Origin: Panagrolaimus kolymaensis
Lineage: Eukaryota; Nematoda; Chromadorea; Rhabditida; Panagrolaimidae
Assembly: GCA_028622995.1 (NCBI GenBank)
Contig: JAJQJQ010000003.1
Coordinates: 6,324,001-6,388,000 of the forward strand
DNA: 64,000 nt
Reading direction: 5' to 3'
Shown here: in pieces, positions 21,201 through 35,000 of the stretch
Layout: the number at the start of each line of letters is the position of its first letter
Position numbering within the stretch: position 1 is the stretch's first letter
The notes under the pieces: generated by a model
Told to the model about the DNA's origin: nothing
Seen by the model: only the letters and a program-made list of their open reading frames with translations
Database searches by the model: none
Translations under genes and position numbers: made by a program

Positions 21201-24200
21201 TTCTATGTTTTTTGAACATGAATCCATGAAGATTCATAGCTCGTTATTTGAGGCATCCAGTTAAAAATGATATGCATTTTCTTACTTAAAAAAATAAATA
21301 AAAAATATTTGGAAAATAAAAAAAATAGCCGCAATTCAAGAATTTAAAGTTTTTGATTATTCTATGTTTTTTGAACATGAATCCATGAAGATTCATAGCT
21401 CGTTATTTGAGGCATCCAGTTAGAAATGATATGCATTTTCGAGGTTCAAAAAATAAATAAAAAATATTTGGAAAATAAAAAAAATAGCCGCAATTCAAGA
21501 ATTTAAAGTTTTTGATTATTCTATGTTTTTTGAACATGAATCCATGAAGATTCATAGCTCGTTATTTGAGGCATCCAGTTAGAAATGATATGCATTTTCG
21601 AGGTTCAAAAAATAAATAAAAAATATTTGGAAAATAAAAAAAATAGCCGCAATTCAAGAATTTAAAGTTTTTGATTATTCAATGTTTTTTGAACATGAAT
21701 CCATGAAGATTCATAGCTCGTTATTTGAGGCATCCAGTTAAAAATGATATGCATTTTCTTACTTAAAAAAATAAATAAAAAATATTTGGAAAATAAAAAA
21801 AATAGCCGCAATTCAAGAATTTAAAGTTTTTGATTATTCTATGTTTTTTGAACATGAATCCATGAAGATTCATAGCTCGTTATTTGAGGCATCCAGTTAA
21901 AAATGATATGCATTTTCTTACTTAAAAAAATAAATAAAAAATATTTGGAAAATAAAAAAAATAGCCGCAATTCAAGAATTTAAAGTTTTTGATTATTCAA
22001 TGTTTTTTGAACATGAATCCATGAAGATTCATAGCTCGTTATTTGAGGCATCCAGTTAGAAATGATATGCATTTTCGAGGTTCAAAAAATAAATAAAAAA
22101 TATTTGGAAAATAAAAAAAATAGCCGCAATTCAAGAATTTAAAGTTTTTGATTATTCTATGTTTTTTGAACATGAATCCATGAAGATTCATAGCTCGTTA
22201 TTTGAGGCATCCAGTTAAAAATGATATGCATTTTCTTACTTAAAAAAATAAATAAAAAATATTTGGAAAATAAAAAAAATAGCCGCAATTCAAGAATTTA
22301 AAGTTTTTGATTATTCAATGTTTTTTGAACATGAATCCATGAAGATTCATAGCTCGTTATTTGAGGCATCCAGTTAAAAATGATATGCATTTTCTTACTT
22401 AAAAAAATAAATAAAAAATATTTGGAAAATAAAAAAAATAGCCGCAATTCAAGAATTTAAAGTTTTTGATTATTCTATGTTTTTTGAACATGAATCCATG
22501 AAGATTCATAGCTCGTTATTTGAGGCATCCAGTTAAAAATGATATGCATTTTCTTACTTAAAAAAATAAATAAAAAATATTTGGAAAATAAAAAAAATAG
22601 CCGCAATTCAAGAATTTAAAGTTTTTGATTATTCTATGTTTTTTGAACATGAATCCATGAAGATTCATAGCTCGTTATTTGAGGCATCCAGTTAGAAATG
22701 ATATGCATTTTCGAGGTTCAAAAAATAAATAAAAAATATTTGGAAAATAAAAAAAATAGCCGCAATTCAAGAATTTAAAGTTTTTGATTATTCTATGTTT
22801 TTTGAACATGAATCCATGAAGATTCATAGCTCGTTATTTGAGGCATCCAGTTAGAAATGATATGCATTTTCGAGGTTCAAAAAATAAATAAAAAATATTT
22901 GGAAAATAAAAAAAATAGCCGCAATTCAAGAATTTAAAGTTTTTGATTATTCAATGTTTTTTGAATATGAATCCATGAAGATTCATAGCTCGTTATTTGA
23001 GGCATCCAGTTAAAAATGATATGCATTTTCTTACTTAAAAAAATAAATAAAAAATATTTGGAAAATAAAAAAAATAGCCGCAATTCAAGAATTTAAAGTT
23101 TTTGATTATTCTATGTTTTTTGAACATGAATCCATGAAGATTCATAGCTCGTTATTTGAGGCATCCAGTTAAAAATGATATGCATTTTCTTACTTAAAAA
23201 AATAAATAAAAAATATTTGGAAAATAAAAAAAATAGCCGCAATTCAAGAATTTAAAGTTTTTGATTATTCTATGTTTTTTGAACATGAATCCATGAAGAT
23301 TCATAGCTCGTTATTTGAGGCATCCAGTTAGAAATGATATGCATTTTCGAGGTTCAAAAAATAAATAAAAAATATTTGGAAAATAAAAAAAATAGCCGCA
23401 ATTCAAGAATTTAAAGTTTTTGATTATTCTATGTTTTTTGAACATGAATCCATGAAGATTCATAGCTCGTTATTTGAGGCATCCAGTTAGAAATGATATG
23501 CATTTTCGAGGTTCAAAAAATAAATAAAAAATATTTGGAAAATAAAAAAAATAGCCGCAATTCAAGAATTTAAAGTTTTTGATTATTCTATGTTTTTTGA
23601 ACATGAATCCATGAAGATTCATAGCTCGTTATTTGAGGCATCCATTTAGAAATGATATGCATTTTCGAGGTTAAAAAAATAAATAAAAAATATTTGGAAA
23701 ATAAAAAAAATAGCCGCAATTCAAGAATTTAAAGTTTTTGATTATTCAATGTTTTTTGAACATGAATCCATGAAGATTCATAGCTCGTTATTTGAGGCAT
23801 CCAGTTAAAAATGATATGCATTTTCTTACTTAAAAAAATAAATAAAAAATATTTGGAAAATAAAAAAAATAGCCGCAATTCAAGAATTTAAAGTTTTTGA
23901 TTATTCTATGTTTTTTGAACATGAATCCATGAAGATTCATAGCTCGTTATTTGAGGCATCCAGTTAGAAATGATATGCATTTTCGAGGTTCAAAAAATAA
24001 ATAAAAAATATTTGGAAAATAAAAAAAATAGCCGCAATTCAAGAATTTAAAGTTTTTGATTATTCTATGTTTTTTGAACATGAATCCATGAAGATTCATA
24101 GCTCGTTATTTGAGGCATCCAGTTAGAAATGATATGCATTTTCGAGGTTCAAAAAATAAATAAAAAATATTTGGAAAATAAAAAAAATAGCCGCAATTCA

Positions 24201-26559
24201 AGAATTTAAAGTTTTTGATTATTCTATGTTTTTTGAACATGAATCCATGAAGATTCATAGCTCGTTATTTGAGGCATCCAGTTAGAAATGATATGCATTT
24301 TCGAGGTTCAAAAAATAAATAAAAAATATTTGGAAAATAAAAAAAATAGCCGCAATTCAAGAATTTAAAGTTTTTGATTATTCAATGTTTTTTAAACATG
24401 AATCCATGAAGATTCATAGCTCGTTATTTGAGGCATCCAGTTAGAAATGATATGCATTTTCGAGGTTCAAAAAATAAATAAAAAATATTTGGAAAATAAA
24501 AAAAATAGCCGCAATTCAAGAATTTAAAGTTTTTGATTATTCAATGTTTTTTAAACATGAATCCATGAAGATTCATAGCTCGTTATTTGAGGCATCCAGT
24601 TAAAAATGATATGCATTTTCTTACTTAAAAAAATAAATAAAAAATATTTGGAAAATAAAAAAAATAGCCGCAATTCAAGAATTTAAAGTTTTTGATTATT
24701 CAATGTTTTTTGAACATGAATCCATGAAGATTCATAGCTCGTTATTTGAGGCATCCAGTTAAAAATGATATGCATTTTCTTACTTAAAAAAATAAATAAA
24801 AAATATTTGGAAAATAAAAAAAATAGCCGCAATTCAAGAATTTAAAGTTTTTGATTATTCAATGTTTTTTGAACATGAATCCATGAAGATTCATAGCTCG
24901 TTATTTGAGGCATCCAGTTAAAAATGATATGCATTTTCTTACTTAAAAAAATAAATAAAAAATATTTGGAAAATAAAAAAAATAGCCGCAATTCAAGAAT
25001 TTAAAGTTTTTGATTATTCAATGTTTTTTGAACATGAATCCATGAAGATTCATAGCTCGTTATTTGAGGCATCCAGTTAAAAATGATATGCATTTTCTTA
25101 CTTAAAAAAATAAATAAAAAATATTTGGAAAATAAAAAAAATAGCCGCAATTCAAGAATTTAAAGTTTTTGATTATTCAATGTTTTTTGAACATGAATCC
25201 ATGAAGATTCATAGCTCGTTATTTGAGGCATCCAGTTAAAAATGATATGCATTTTCTTACTTAAAAAAATAAATAAAAAATATTTGGAAAATAAAAAAAA
25301 TAGCCGCAATTCAAGAATTTAAAGTTTTTGATTATTCAATGTTTTTTGAACATGAATCCATGAAGATTCATAGCTCGTTATTTGAGGCATCCAGTTAAAA
25401 ATGATATGCATTTTCTTACTTAAAAAAATAAATAAAAAATATTTGGAAAATAAAAAAAATAGCCGCAATTCAAGAATTTAAAGTTTTTGATTATTCAATG
25501 TTTTTTGAACATGAATCCATGAAGATTCATAGCTCGTTATTTGAGGCATCCAGTTAGAAATGATATGCATTTTCGAGGTTCAAAAAATAAATAAAAAATA
25601 TTTGGAAAATAAAAAAAATAGCCGCAATTCAAGAATTTAAAGTTTTTGATTATTCTATGTTTTTTGAACATGAATCCATGAAGATTCATAGCTCGTTATT
25701 TGAGGCATCCAGTTAGAAATGATATGCATTTTCGAGGTTCAAAAAATAAATAAAAAATATTTGGAAAATAAAAAAAATAGCCGCAATTCAAGAATTTAAA
25801 GTTTTTGATTATTCTATGTTTTTTGAACATGAATCCATGAAGATTCATAGCTCGTTATTTGAGGCATCCAGTTAGAAATGATATGCATTTTCGAGGTTCA
25901 AAAAATAAATAAAAAATATTTGGAAAATAAAAAAAATAGCCGCAATTCAAGAATTTAAAGTTTTTGATTATTCTATGTTTTTTGAACATGAATCCATGAA
26001 GATTCATAGCTCGTTATTTGAGGCATCCAGTTAGAAATGATATGCATTTTCGAGGTTAAAAAAATAAATAAAAAATATTTGGAAAATAAAAAAAATAGCC
26101 GCAATTCAAGAATTTAAAGTTTTTGATTATTCTATGTTTTTTGAACATGAATCCATGAAGATTCATAGCTCGTTATTTGAGGCATCCAGTTAAAAATGAT
26201 ATGCATTTTCGAGGTTAAAAAAATAAATAAAAAATATTTGGAAAATAAAAAAAATAGCCGCAATTCAAGAATTTAAAGTTTTTGATTATTCTATGTTTTT
26301 TGAACATGAATCCATGAAGATTCATAGCTCGTTATTTGAGGCATCCAGTTAAAAATGATATGCATTTTCTTACTTAAAAAAATAAATAAAAAATATTTGG
26401 AAAATAAAAAAAATAGCCGCAATTCAAGAATTTAAAGTTTTTGATTATTCAATGTTTTTTGAACATGAATCCATGAAGATTCATAGCTCGTTATTTGAGG
26501 CATCCAGTTAAAAATGATATGCATTTTCTTACTTAAAAAAATAAATAAAAAATATTTGG

Positions 26560-29000
26560 AAAATAAAAAAAATAGCCGAAATTCAAGAATTTAAAGTTTT
26601 TGATTATTCTATGTTTTTTGAACATGAATCCATGAAGATTCATAGCTCGTTATTTGAGGCATCCAGTTAAAAATGATATGCATTTTCTTACTTAAAAAAA
26701 TAAATAAAAAATATTTGGAAAATAAAAAAAATAGCCGCAAATCAAGAATTTAAAGTTTTTGATTATTCAATGTTTTTTGAACATGAATCCATGAAGATTC
26801 ATAGCTCGTTATTTGAGGCATCCAGTTAAAAATGATATGCATTTTCTTACTTAAAAAAATAAATAAAAAATATTTGGAAAATAAAAAAAATAGCCGAAAT
26901 TCAAGAATTTAAAGTTTTTGATTATTCTATGTTTTTTGAACATGAATCCATGAAGATTCATAGCTCGTTATTTGAGGCATCCATTTAGAAATGATATGCA
27001 TTTTCGAGGTTCAAAAAATAAATAAAAAATATTTGGAAAATAAAAAAAATAGCCGAAATTCAAGAATTTAAAGTTTTTGATTATTCTATGTTTTTTGAAC
27101 ATGAATCCATGAAGATTCATAGCTCGTTATTTGAGGCATCCAGTTAAAAATGATATGCATTTTCTTACTTAAAAAAATAAATAAAAAATATTTGGAAAAT
27201 AAAAAAAATAGCCGCAAATCAAGAATTTAAAGTTTTTGATTATTCAATGTTTTTTGAACATGAATCCATGAAGATTCATAGCTCGTTATTTGAGGCATCC
27301 AGTTAAAAATGATATGCATTTTCTTACTTAAAAAAATAAATAAAAAATATTTGGAAAATAAAAAAAATAGCCGCAATTCAAGAATTTAAAGTTTTTGATT
27401 ATTCAATGTTTTTTGAACATGAATCCATGAAGATTCATAGCTCGTTATTTGAGGCATCCAGTTAGAAATGATATGCATTTTCGAGGTTCAAAAAATAAAT
27501 AAAAAATATTTGGAAAATAAAAAAAATAGCCGAAATTCAAGAATTTAAAGTTTTTGATTATTCTATGTTTTTTGAACATGAATCCATGAAGATTCATAGC
27601 TCGTTATTTGAGGCATCCAGTTAAAAATGATATGCATTTTCTTACTTAAAAAAATAAATAAAAAATATTTGGAAAATAAAAAAAATAGCCGCAAATCAAG
27701 AATTTAAAGTTTTTGATTATTCAATGTTTTTTGAACATGAATCCATGAAGATTCATAGCTCGTTATTTGAGGCATCCATTTAGAAATGATATGCATTTTC
27801 GAGGTTCAAAAAATAAATAAAAAATATTTGGAAAATAAAAAAAATAGCCGAAATTCAAGAATTTAAAGTTTTTGATTATTCTATGTTTTTTGAACATGAA
27901 TCCATGAAGATTCATAGCTCGTTATTTGAGGCATCCAGTTAAAAATGATATGCATTTTCTTACTTAAAAAAATAAATAAAAAATATTTGGAAAATAAAAA
28001 AAATAGCCGCAATTCAAGAATTTAAAGTTTTTGATTATTCAATGTTTTTTGAACATGAATCCATGAAGATTCATAGCTCGTTATTTGAGGCATCCAGTTA
28101 GAAATGATATGCATTTTCGAGGTTCAAAAAATAAATAAAAAATATTTGGAAAATAAAAAAAATAGCCGAAATTCAAGAATTTAAAGTTTTTGATTATTCT
28201 ATGTTTTTTGAACATGAATCCATGAAGATTCATAGCTCGTTATTTGAGGCATCCAGTTAAAAATGATATGCATTTTCTTACTTAAAAAAATAAATAAAAA
28301 ATATTTGGAAAATAAAAAAAATAGCCGCAAATCAAGAATTTAAATTTTTTGATTATTCAATGTTTTTTGAACATGAATCCATGAAGATTCATAGCTCGTT
28401 ATTTGAGGCATCCAGTTAAAAATGATATGCATTTTCTTACTTAAAAAAATAAATAAAAAATATTTGGAAAATAAAAAAAATAGCCGCAATTCAAGAATTT
28501 AAAGTTTTTGATTATTCAATGTTTTTTGAACATGAATCCATGAAGATTCATAGCTCGTTATTTGAGGCATCCAGTTAGAAATGATATGCATTTTCGAGGT
28601 TCAAAAAATAAATAAAAAATATTTGGAAAATAAAAAAAATAGCCGAAATTCAAGAATTTAAAGTTTTTGATTATTCTATGTTTTTTGAACATGAATCCAT
28701 GAAGATTCATAGCTCGTTATTTGAGGCATCCAGTTAAAAATGATATGCATTTTCTTACTTAAAAAAATAAATAAAAAATATTTGGAAAATAAAAAAAATA
28801 GCCGCAAATCAAGAATTTAAAGTTTTTGATTATTCAATGTTTTTTGAACATGAATCCATGAAGATTCATAGCTCGTTATTTGAGGCATCCATTTAGAAAT
28901 GATATGCATTTTCGAGGTTCAAAAAATAAATAAAAAATATTTGGAAAATAAAAAAAATAGCCGAAATTCAAGAATTTAAAGTTTTTGATTATTCTATGTT
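26560..29000. repeat. Variant-rich satellite block with GAAATTC, CAAATC and CCATTTAG markers
   Basis: GCCGAAATTC replaces GCCGCAATTC in about eight monomers here, and GCCGCAAATC occurs in five, interleaved at short spacings of three to five monomers. The same markers recur only near 33893-34051, at the start of the next 5,088-bp unit. This suggests local amplification of a small set of variant monomers before the large units were copied. Confidence 0.75.
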
Positions 29001-32000
29001 TTTTGAACATGAATCCATGAAGATTCATAGCTCGTTATTTGAGGCATCCAGTTAAAAATGATATGCATTTTCTTACTTAAAAAAATAAATAAAAAATATT
29101 TGGAAAATAAAAAAAATAGCCGCAATTCAAGAATTTAAAGTTTTTGATTATTCAATGTTTTTTGAACATGAATCCATGAAGATTCATAGCTCGTTATTTG
29201 AGGCATCCAGTTAGAAATGATATGCATTTTCGAGGTTCAAAAAATAAATAAAAAATATTTGGAAAATAAAAAAAATAGCCGCAATTCAAGAATTTAAAGT
29301 TTTTGATTATTCTATGTTTTTTGAACATGAATCCATGAAGATTCATAGCTCGTTATTTGAGGCATCCAGTTAGAAATGATATGCATTTTCGAGGTTCAAA
29401 AAATAAATAAAAAATATTTGGAAAATAAAAAAAATAGCCGCAATTCAAGAATTTAAAGTTTTTGATTATTCAATGTTTTTTAAACATGAATCCATGAAGA
29501 TTCATAGCTCGTTATTTGAGGCATCCAGTTAAAAATGATATGCATTTTCTTACTTAAAAAAATAAATAAAAAATATTTGGAAAATAAAAAAAATAGCCGC
29601 AATTCAAGAATTTAAAGTTTTTGATTATTCAATGTTTTTTGAACATGAATCCATGAAGATTCATAGCTCGTTATTTGAGGCATCCAGTTAGAAATGATAT
29701 GCATTTTCGAGGTTAAAAAAATAAATAAAAAATATTTGGAAAATAAAAAAAATAGCCGCAATTCAAGAATTTAAAGTTTTTGATTATTCAATGTTTTTTA
29801 AACATGAATCCATGAAGATTCATAGCTCGTTATTTGAGGCATCCAGTTAAAAATGATATGCATTTTCTTACTTAAAAAAATAAATAAAAAATATTTGGAA
29901 AATAAAAAAAATAGCCGCAATTCAAGAATTTAAAGTTTTTGATTATTCAATGTTTTTTGAACATGAATCCATGAAGATTCATAGCTCGTTATTTGAGGCA
30001 TCCAGTTAGAAATGATATGCATTTTCGAGGTTAAAAAAATAAATAAAAAATATTTGGAAAATAAAAAAAATAGCCGCAATTCAAGAATTTAAAGTTTTTG
30101 ATTATTCAATGTTTTTTGAACATGAATCCATGAAGATTCATAGCTCGTTATTTGAGGCATCCAGTTAAAAATGATATGCATTTTCTTACTTAAAAAAATA
30201 AATAAAAAATATTTGGAAAATAAAAAAAATAGCCGCAATTCAAGAATTTAAAGTTTTTGATTATTCAATGTTTTTTGAACATGAATCCATGAAGATTCAT
30301 AGCTCGTTATTTGAGGCATCCAGTTAAAAATGATATGCATTTTCTTACTTAAAAAAATAAATAAAAAATATTTGGAAAATAAAAAAAATAGCCGCAATTC
30401 AAGAATTTAAAGTTTTTGATTATTCTATGTTTTTTGAACATGAATCCATGAAGATTCATAGCTCGTTATTTGAGGCATCCAGTTAGAAATGATATGCATT
30501 TTCGAGGTTCAAAAAATAAATAAAAAATATTTGGAAAATAAAAAAAATAGCCGCAATTCAAGAATTTAAAGTTTTTGATTATTCAATGTTTTTTGAACAT
30601 GAATCCATGAAGATTCATAGCTCGTTATTTGAGGCATCCAGTTAAAAATGATATGCATTTTCTTACTTAAAAAAATAAATAAAAAATATTTGGAAAATAA
30701 AAAAAATAGCCGCAATTCAAGAATTTAAAGTTTTTGATTATTCTATGTTTTTTGAACATGAATCCATGAAGATTCATAGCTCGTTATTTGAGGCATCCAG
30801 TTAGAAATGATATGCATTTTCGAGGTTCAAAAAATAAATAAAAAATATTTGGAAAATAAAAAAAATAGCCGCAATTCAAGAATTTAAAGTTTTTGATTAT
30901 TCAATGTTTTTTGAACATGAATCCATGAAGATTCATAGCTCGTTATTTGAGGCATCCAGTTAAAAATGATATGCATTTTCTTACTTAAAAAAATAAATAA
31001 AAAATATTTGGAAAATAAAAAAAATAGCCGCAATTCAAGAATTTAAAGTTTTTGATTATTCTATGTTTTTTGAACATGAATCCATGAAGATTCATAGCTC
31101 GTTATTTGAGGCATCCAGTTAGAAATGATATGCATTTTCGAGGTTCAAAAAATAAATAAAAAATATTTGGAAAATAAAAAAAATAGCCGCAATTCAAGAA
31201 TTTAAAGTTTTTGATTATTCTATGTTTTTTGAACATGAATCCATGAAGATTCATAGCTCGTTATTTGAGGCATCCAGTTAGAAATGATATGCATTTTCGA
31301 GGTTCAAAAAATAAATAAAAAATATTTGGAAAATAAAAAAAATAGCCGCAATTCAAGAATTTAAAGTTTTTGATTATTCTATGTTTTTTGAACATGAATC
31401 CATGAAGATTCATAGCTCGTTATTTGAGGCATCCAGTTAAAAATGATATGCATTTTCTTACTTAAAAAAATAAATAAAAAATATTTGGAAAATAAAAAAA
31501 ATAGCCGCAATTCAAGAATTTAAAGTTTTTGATTATTCTATGTTTTTTGAACATGAATCCATGAAGATTCATAGCTCGTTATTTGAGGCATCCAGTTAGA
31601 AATGATATGCATTTTCGAGGTTCAAAAAATAAATAAAAAATATTTGGAAAATAAAAAAAATAGCCGCAATTCAAGAATTTAAAGTTTTTGATTATTCAAT
31701 GTTTTTTAAACATGAATCCATGAAGATTCATAGCTCGTTATTTGAGGCATCCAGTTAGAAATGATATGCATTTTCGAGGTTCAAAAAATAAATAAAAAAT
31801 ATTTGGAAAATAAAAAAAATAGCCGCAATTCAAGAATTTAAAGTTTTTGATTATTCAATGTTTTTTAAACATGAATCCATGAAGATTCATAGCTCGTTAT
31901 TTGAGGCATCCAGTTAAAAATGATATGCATTTTCTTACTTAAAAAAATAAATAAAAAATATTTGGAAAATAAAAAAAATAGCCGCAATTCAAGAATTTAA

Positions 32001-35000
32001 AGTTTTTGATTATTCAATGTTTTTTGAACATGAATCCATGAAGATTCATAGCTCGTTATTTGAGGCATCCAGTTAAAAATGATATGCATTTTCTTACTTA
32101 AAAAAATAAATAAAAAATATTTGGAAAATAAAAAAAATAGCCGCAATTCAAGAATTTAAAGTTTTTGATTATTCAATGTTTTTTGAACATGAATCCATGA
32201 AGATTCATAGCTCGTTATTTGAGGCATCCAGTTAAAAATGATATGCATTTTCTTACTTAAAAAAATAAATAAAAAATATTTGGAAAATAAAAAAAATAGC
32301 CGCAATTCAAGAATTTAAAGTTTTTGATTATTCAATGTTTTTTGAACATGAATCCATGAAGATTCATAGCTCGTTATTTGAGGCATCCAGTTAAAAATGA
32401 TATGCATTTTCTTACTTAAAAAAATAAATAAAAAATATTTGGAAAATAAAAAAAATAGCCGCAATTCAAGAATTTAAAGTTTTTGATTATTCAATGTTTT
32501 TTGAACATGAATCCATGAAGATTCATAGCTCGTTATTTGAGGCATCCAGTTAAAAATGATATGCATTTTCTTACTTAAAAAAATAAATAAAAAATATTTG
32601 GAAAATAAAAAAAATAGCCGCAATTCAAGAATTTAAAGTTTTTGATTATTCAATGTTTTTTAAACATGAATCCATGAAGATTCATAGCTCGTTATTTGAG
32701 GCATCCATTTAGAAATGATATGCATTTTCGAGGTTCAAAAAATAAATAAAAAATATTTGGAAAATAAAAAAAATAGCCGCAATTCAAGAATTTAAAGTTT
32801 TTGATTATTCTATGTTTTTTGAACATGAATCCATGAAGATTCATAGCTCGTTATTTGAGGCATCCAGTTAGAAATGATATGCATTTTCGAGGTTCAAAAA
32901 ATAAATAAAAAATATTTGGAAAATAAAAAAAATAGCCGCAATTCAAGAATTTAAAGTTTTTGATTATTCTATGTTTTTTGAACATGAATCCATGAAGATT
33001 CATAGCTCGTTATTTGAGGCATCCAGTTAGAAATGATATGCATTTTCGAGGTTCAAAAAATAAATAAAAAATATTTGGAAAATAAAAAAAATAGCCGCAA
33101 TTCAAGAATTTAAAGTTTTTGATTATTCTATGTTTTTTGAACATGAATCCATGAAGATTCATAGCTCGTTATTTGAGGCATCCAGTTAGAAATGATATGC
33201 ATTTTCGAGGTTCAAAAAATAAATAAAAAATATTTGGAAAATAAAAAAAATAGCCGCAATTCAAGAATTTAAAGTTTTTGATTATTCTATGTTTTTTGAA
33301 CATGAATCCATGAAGATTCATAGCTCGTTATTTGAGGCATCCAGTTAGAAATGATATGCATTTTCGAGGTTAAAAAAATAAATAAAAAATATTTGGAAAA
33401 TAAAAAAAATAGCCGCAATTCAAGAATTTAAAGTTTTTGATTATTCTATGTTTTTTGAACATGAATCCATGAAGATTCATAGCTCGTTATTTGAGGCATC
33501 CAGTAAGAAATGATATGCATTTTCGAGGTTCAAAAAATAAATAAAAAAAATTTGGAAAATAAAAAAAATAGCCGCAATTCAAGAATTTAAAGTTTTTGAT
33601 TATTCAATGTTTTTTGAACATGAATCCATGAAGATTCATAGCTCGTTATTTGAGGCATCCAGTTAGAAATGATATGCATTTTCGAGGTTCAAAAAATAAA
33701 TAAAAAATATTTGGAAAATAAAAAAAATAGCCGCAATTCAAGAATTTAAAGTTTTTGATTATTCTATGTTTTTTGAACATGAATCCATGAAGATTCATAG
33801 CTCGTTATTTGAGGCATCCAGTTAAAAATGATATGCATTTTCTTACTTAAAAAAATAAATAAAAAATATTTGGAAAATAAAAAAAATAGCCGCAAATCAA
33901 GAATTTAAAGTTTTTGATTATTCAATGTTTTTTGAACATGAATCCATGAAGATTCATAGCTCGTTATTTGAGGCATCCATTTAGAAATGATATGCATTTT
34001 CGAGGTTCAAAAAATAAATAAAAAATATTTGGAAAATAAAAAAAATAGCCGAAATTCAAGAATTTAAAGTTTTTGATTATTCTATGTTTTTTGAACATGA
34101 ATCCATGAAGATTCATAGCTCGTTATTTGAGGCATCCAGTTAAAAATGATATGCATTTTCTTACTTAAAAAAATAAATAAAAAATATTTGGAAAATAAAA
34201 AAAATAGCCGCAATTCAAGAATTTAAAGTTTTTGATTATTCAATGTTTTTTGAACATGAATCCATGAAGATTCATAGCTCGTTATTTGAGGCATCCAGTT
34301 AGAAATGATATGCATTTTCGAGGTTCAAAAAATAAATAAAAAATATTTGGAAAATAAAAAAAATAGCCGCAATTCAAGAATTTAAAGTTTTTGATTATTC
34401 TATGTTTTTTGAACATGAATCCATGAAGATTCATAGCTCGTTATTTGAGGCATCCAGTTAGAAATGATATGCATTTTCGAGGTTCAAAAAATAAATAAAA
34501 AATATTTGGAAAATAAAAAAAATAGCCGCAATTCAAGAATTTAAAGTTTTTGATTATTCAATGTTTTTTAAACATGAATCCATGAAGATTCATAGCTCGT
34601 TATTTGAGGCATCCAGTTAAAAATGATATGCATTTTCTTACTTAAAAAAATAAATAAAAAATATTTGGAAAATAAAAAAAATAGCCGCAATTCAAGAATT
34701 TAAAGTTTTTGATTATTCAATGTTTTTTGAACATGAATCCATGAAGATTCATAGCTCGTTATTTGAGGCATCCAGTTAGAAATGATATGCATTTTCGAGG
34801 TTAAAAAAATAAATAAAAAATATTTGGAAAATAAAAAAAATAGCCGCAATTCAAGAATTTAAAGTTTTTGATTATTCAATGTTTTTTAAACATGAATCCA
34901 TGAAGATTCATAGCTCGTTATTTGAGGCATCCAGTTAAAAATGATATGCATTTTCTTACTTAAAAAAATAAATAAAAAATATTTGGAAAATAAAAAAAAT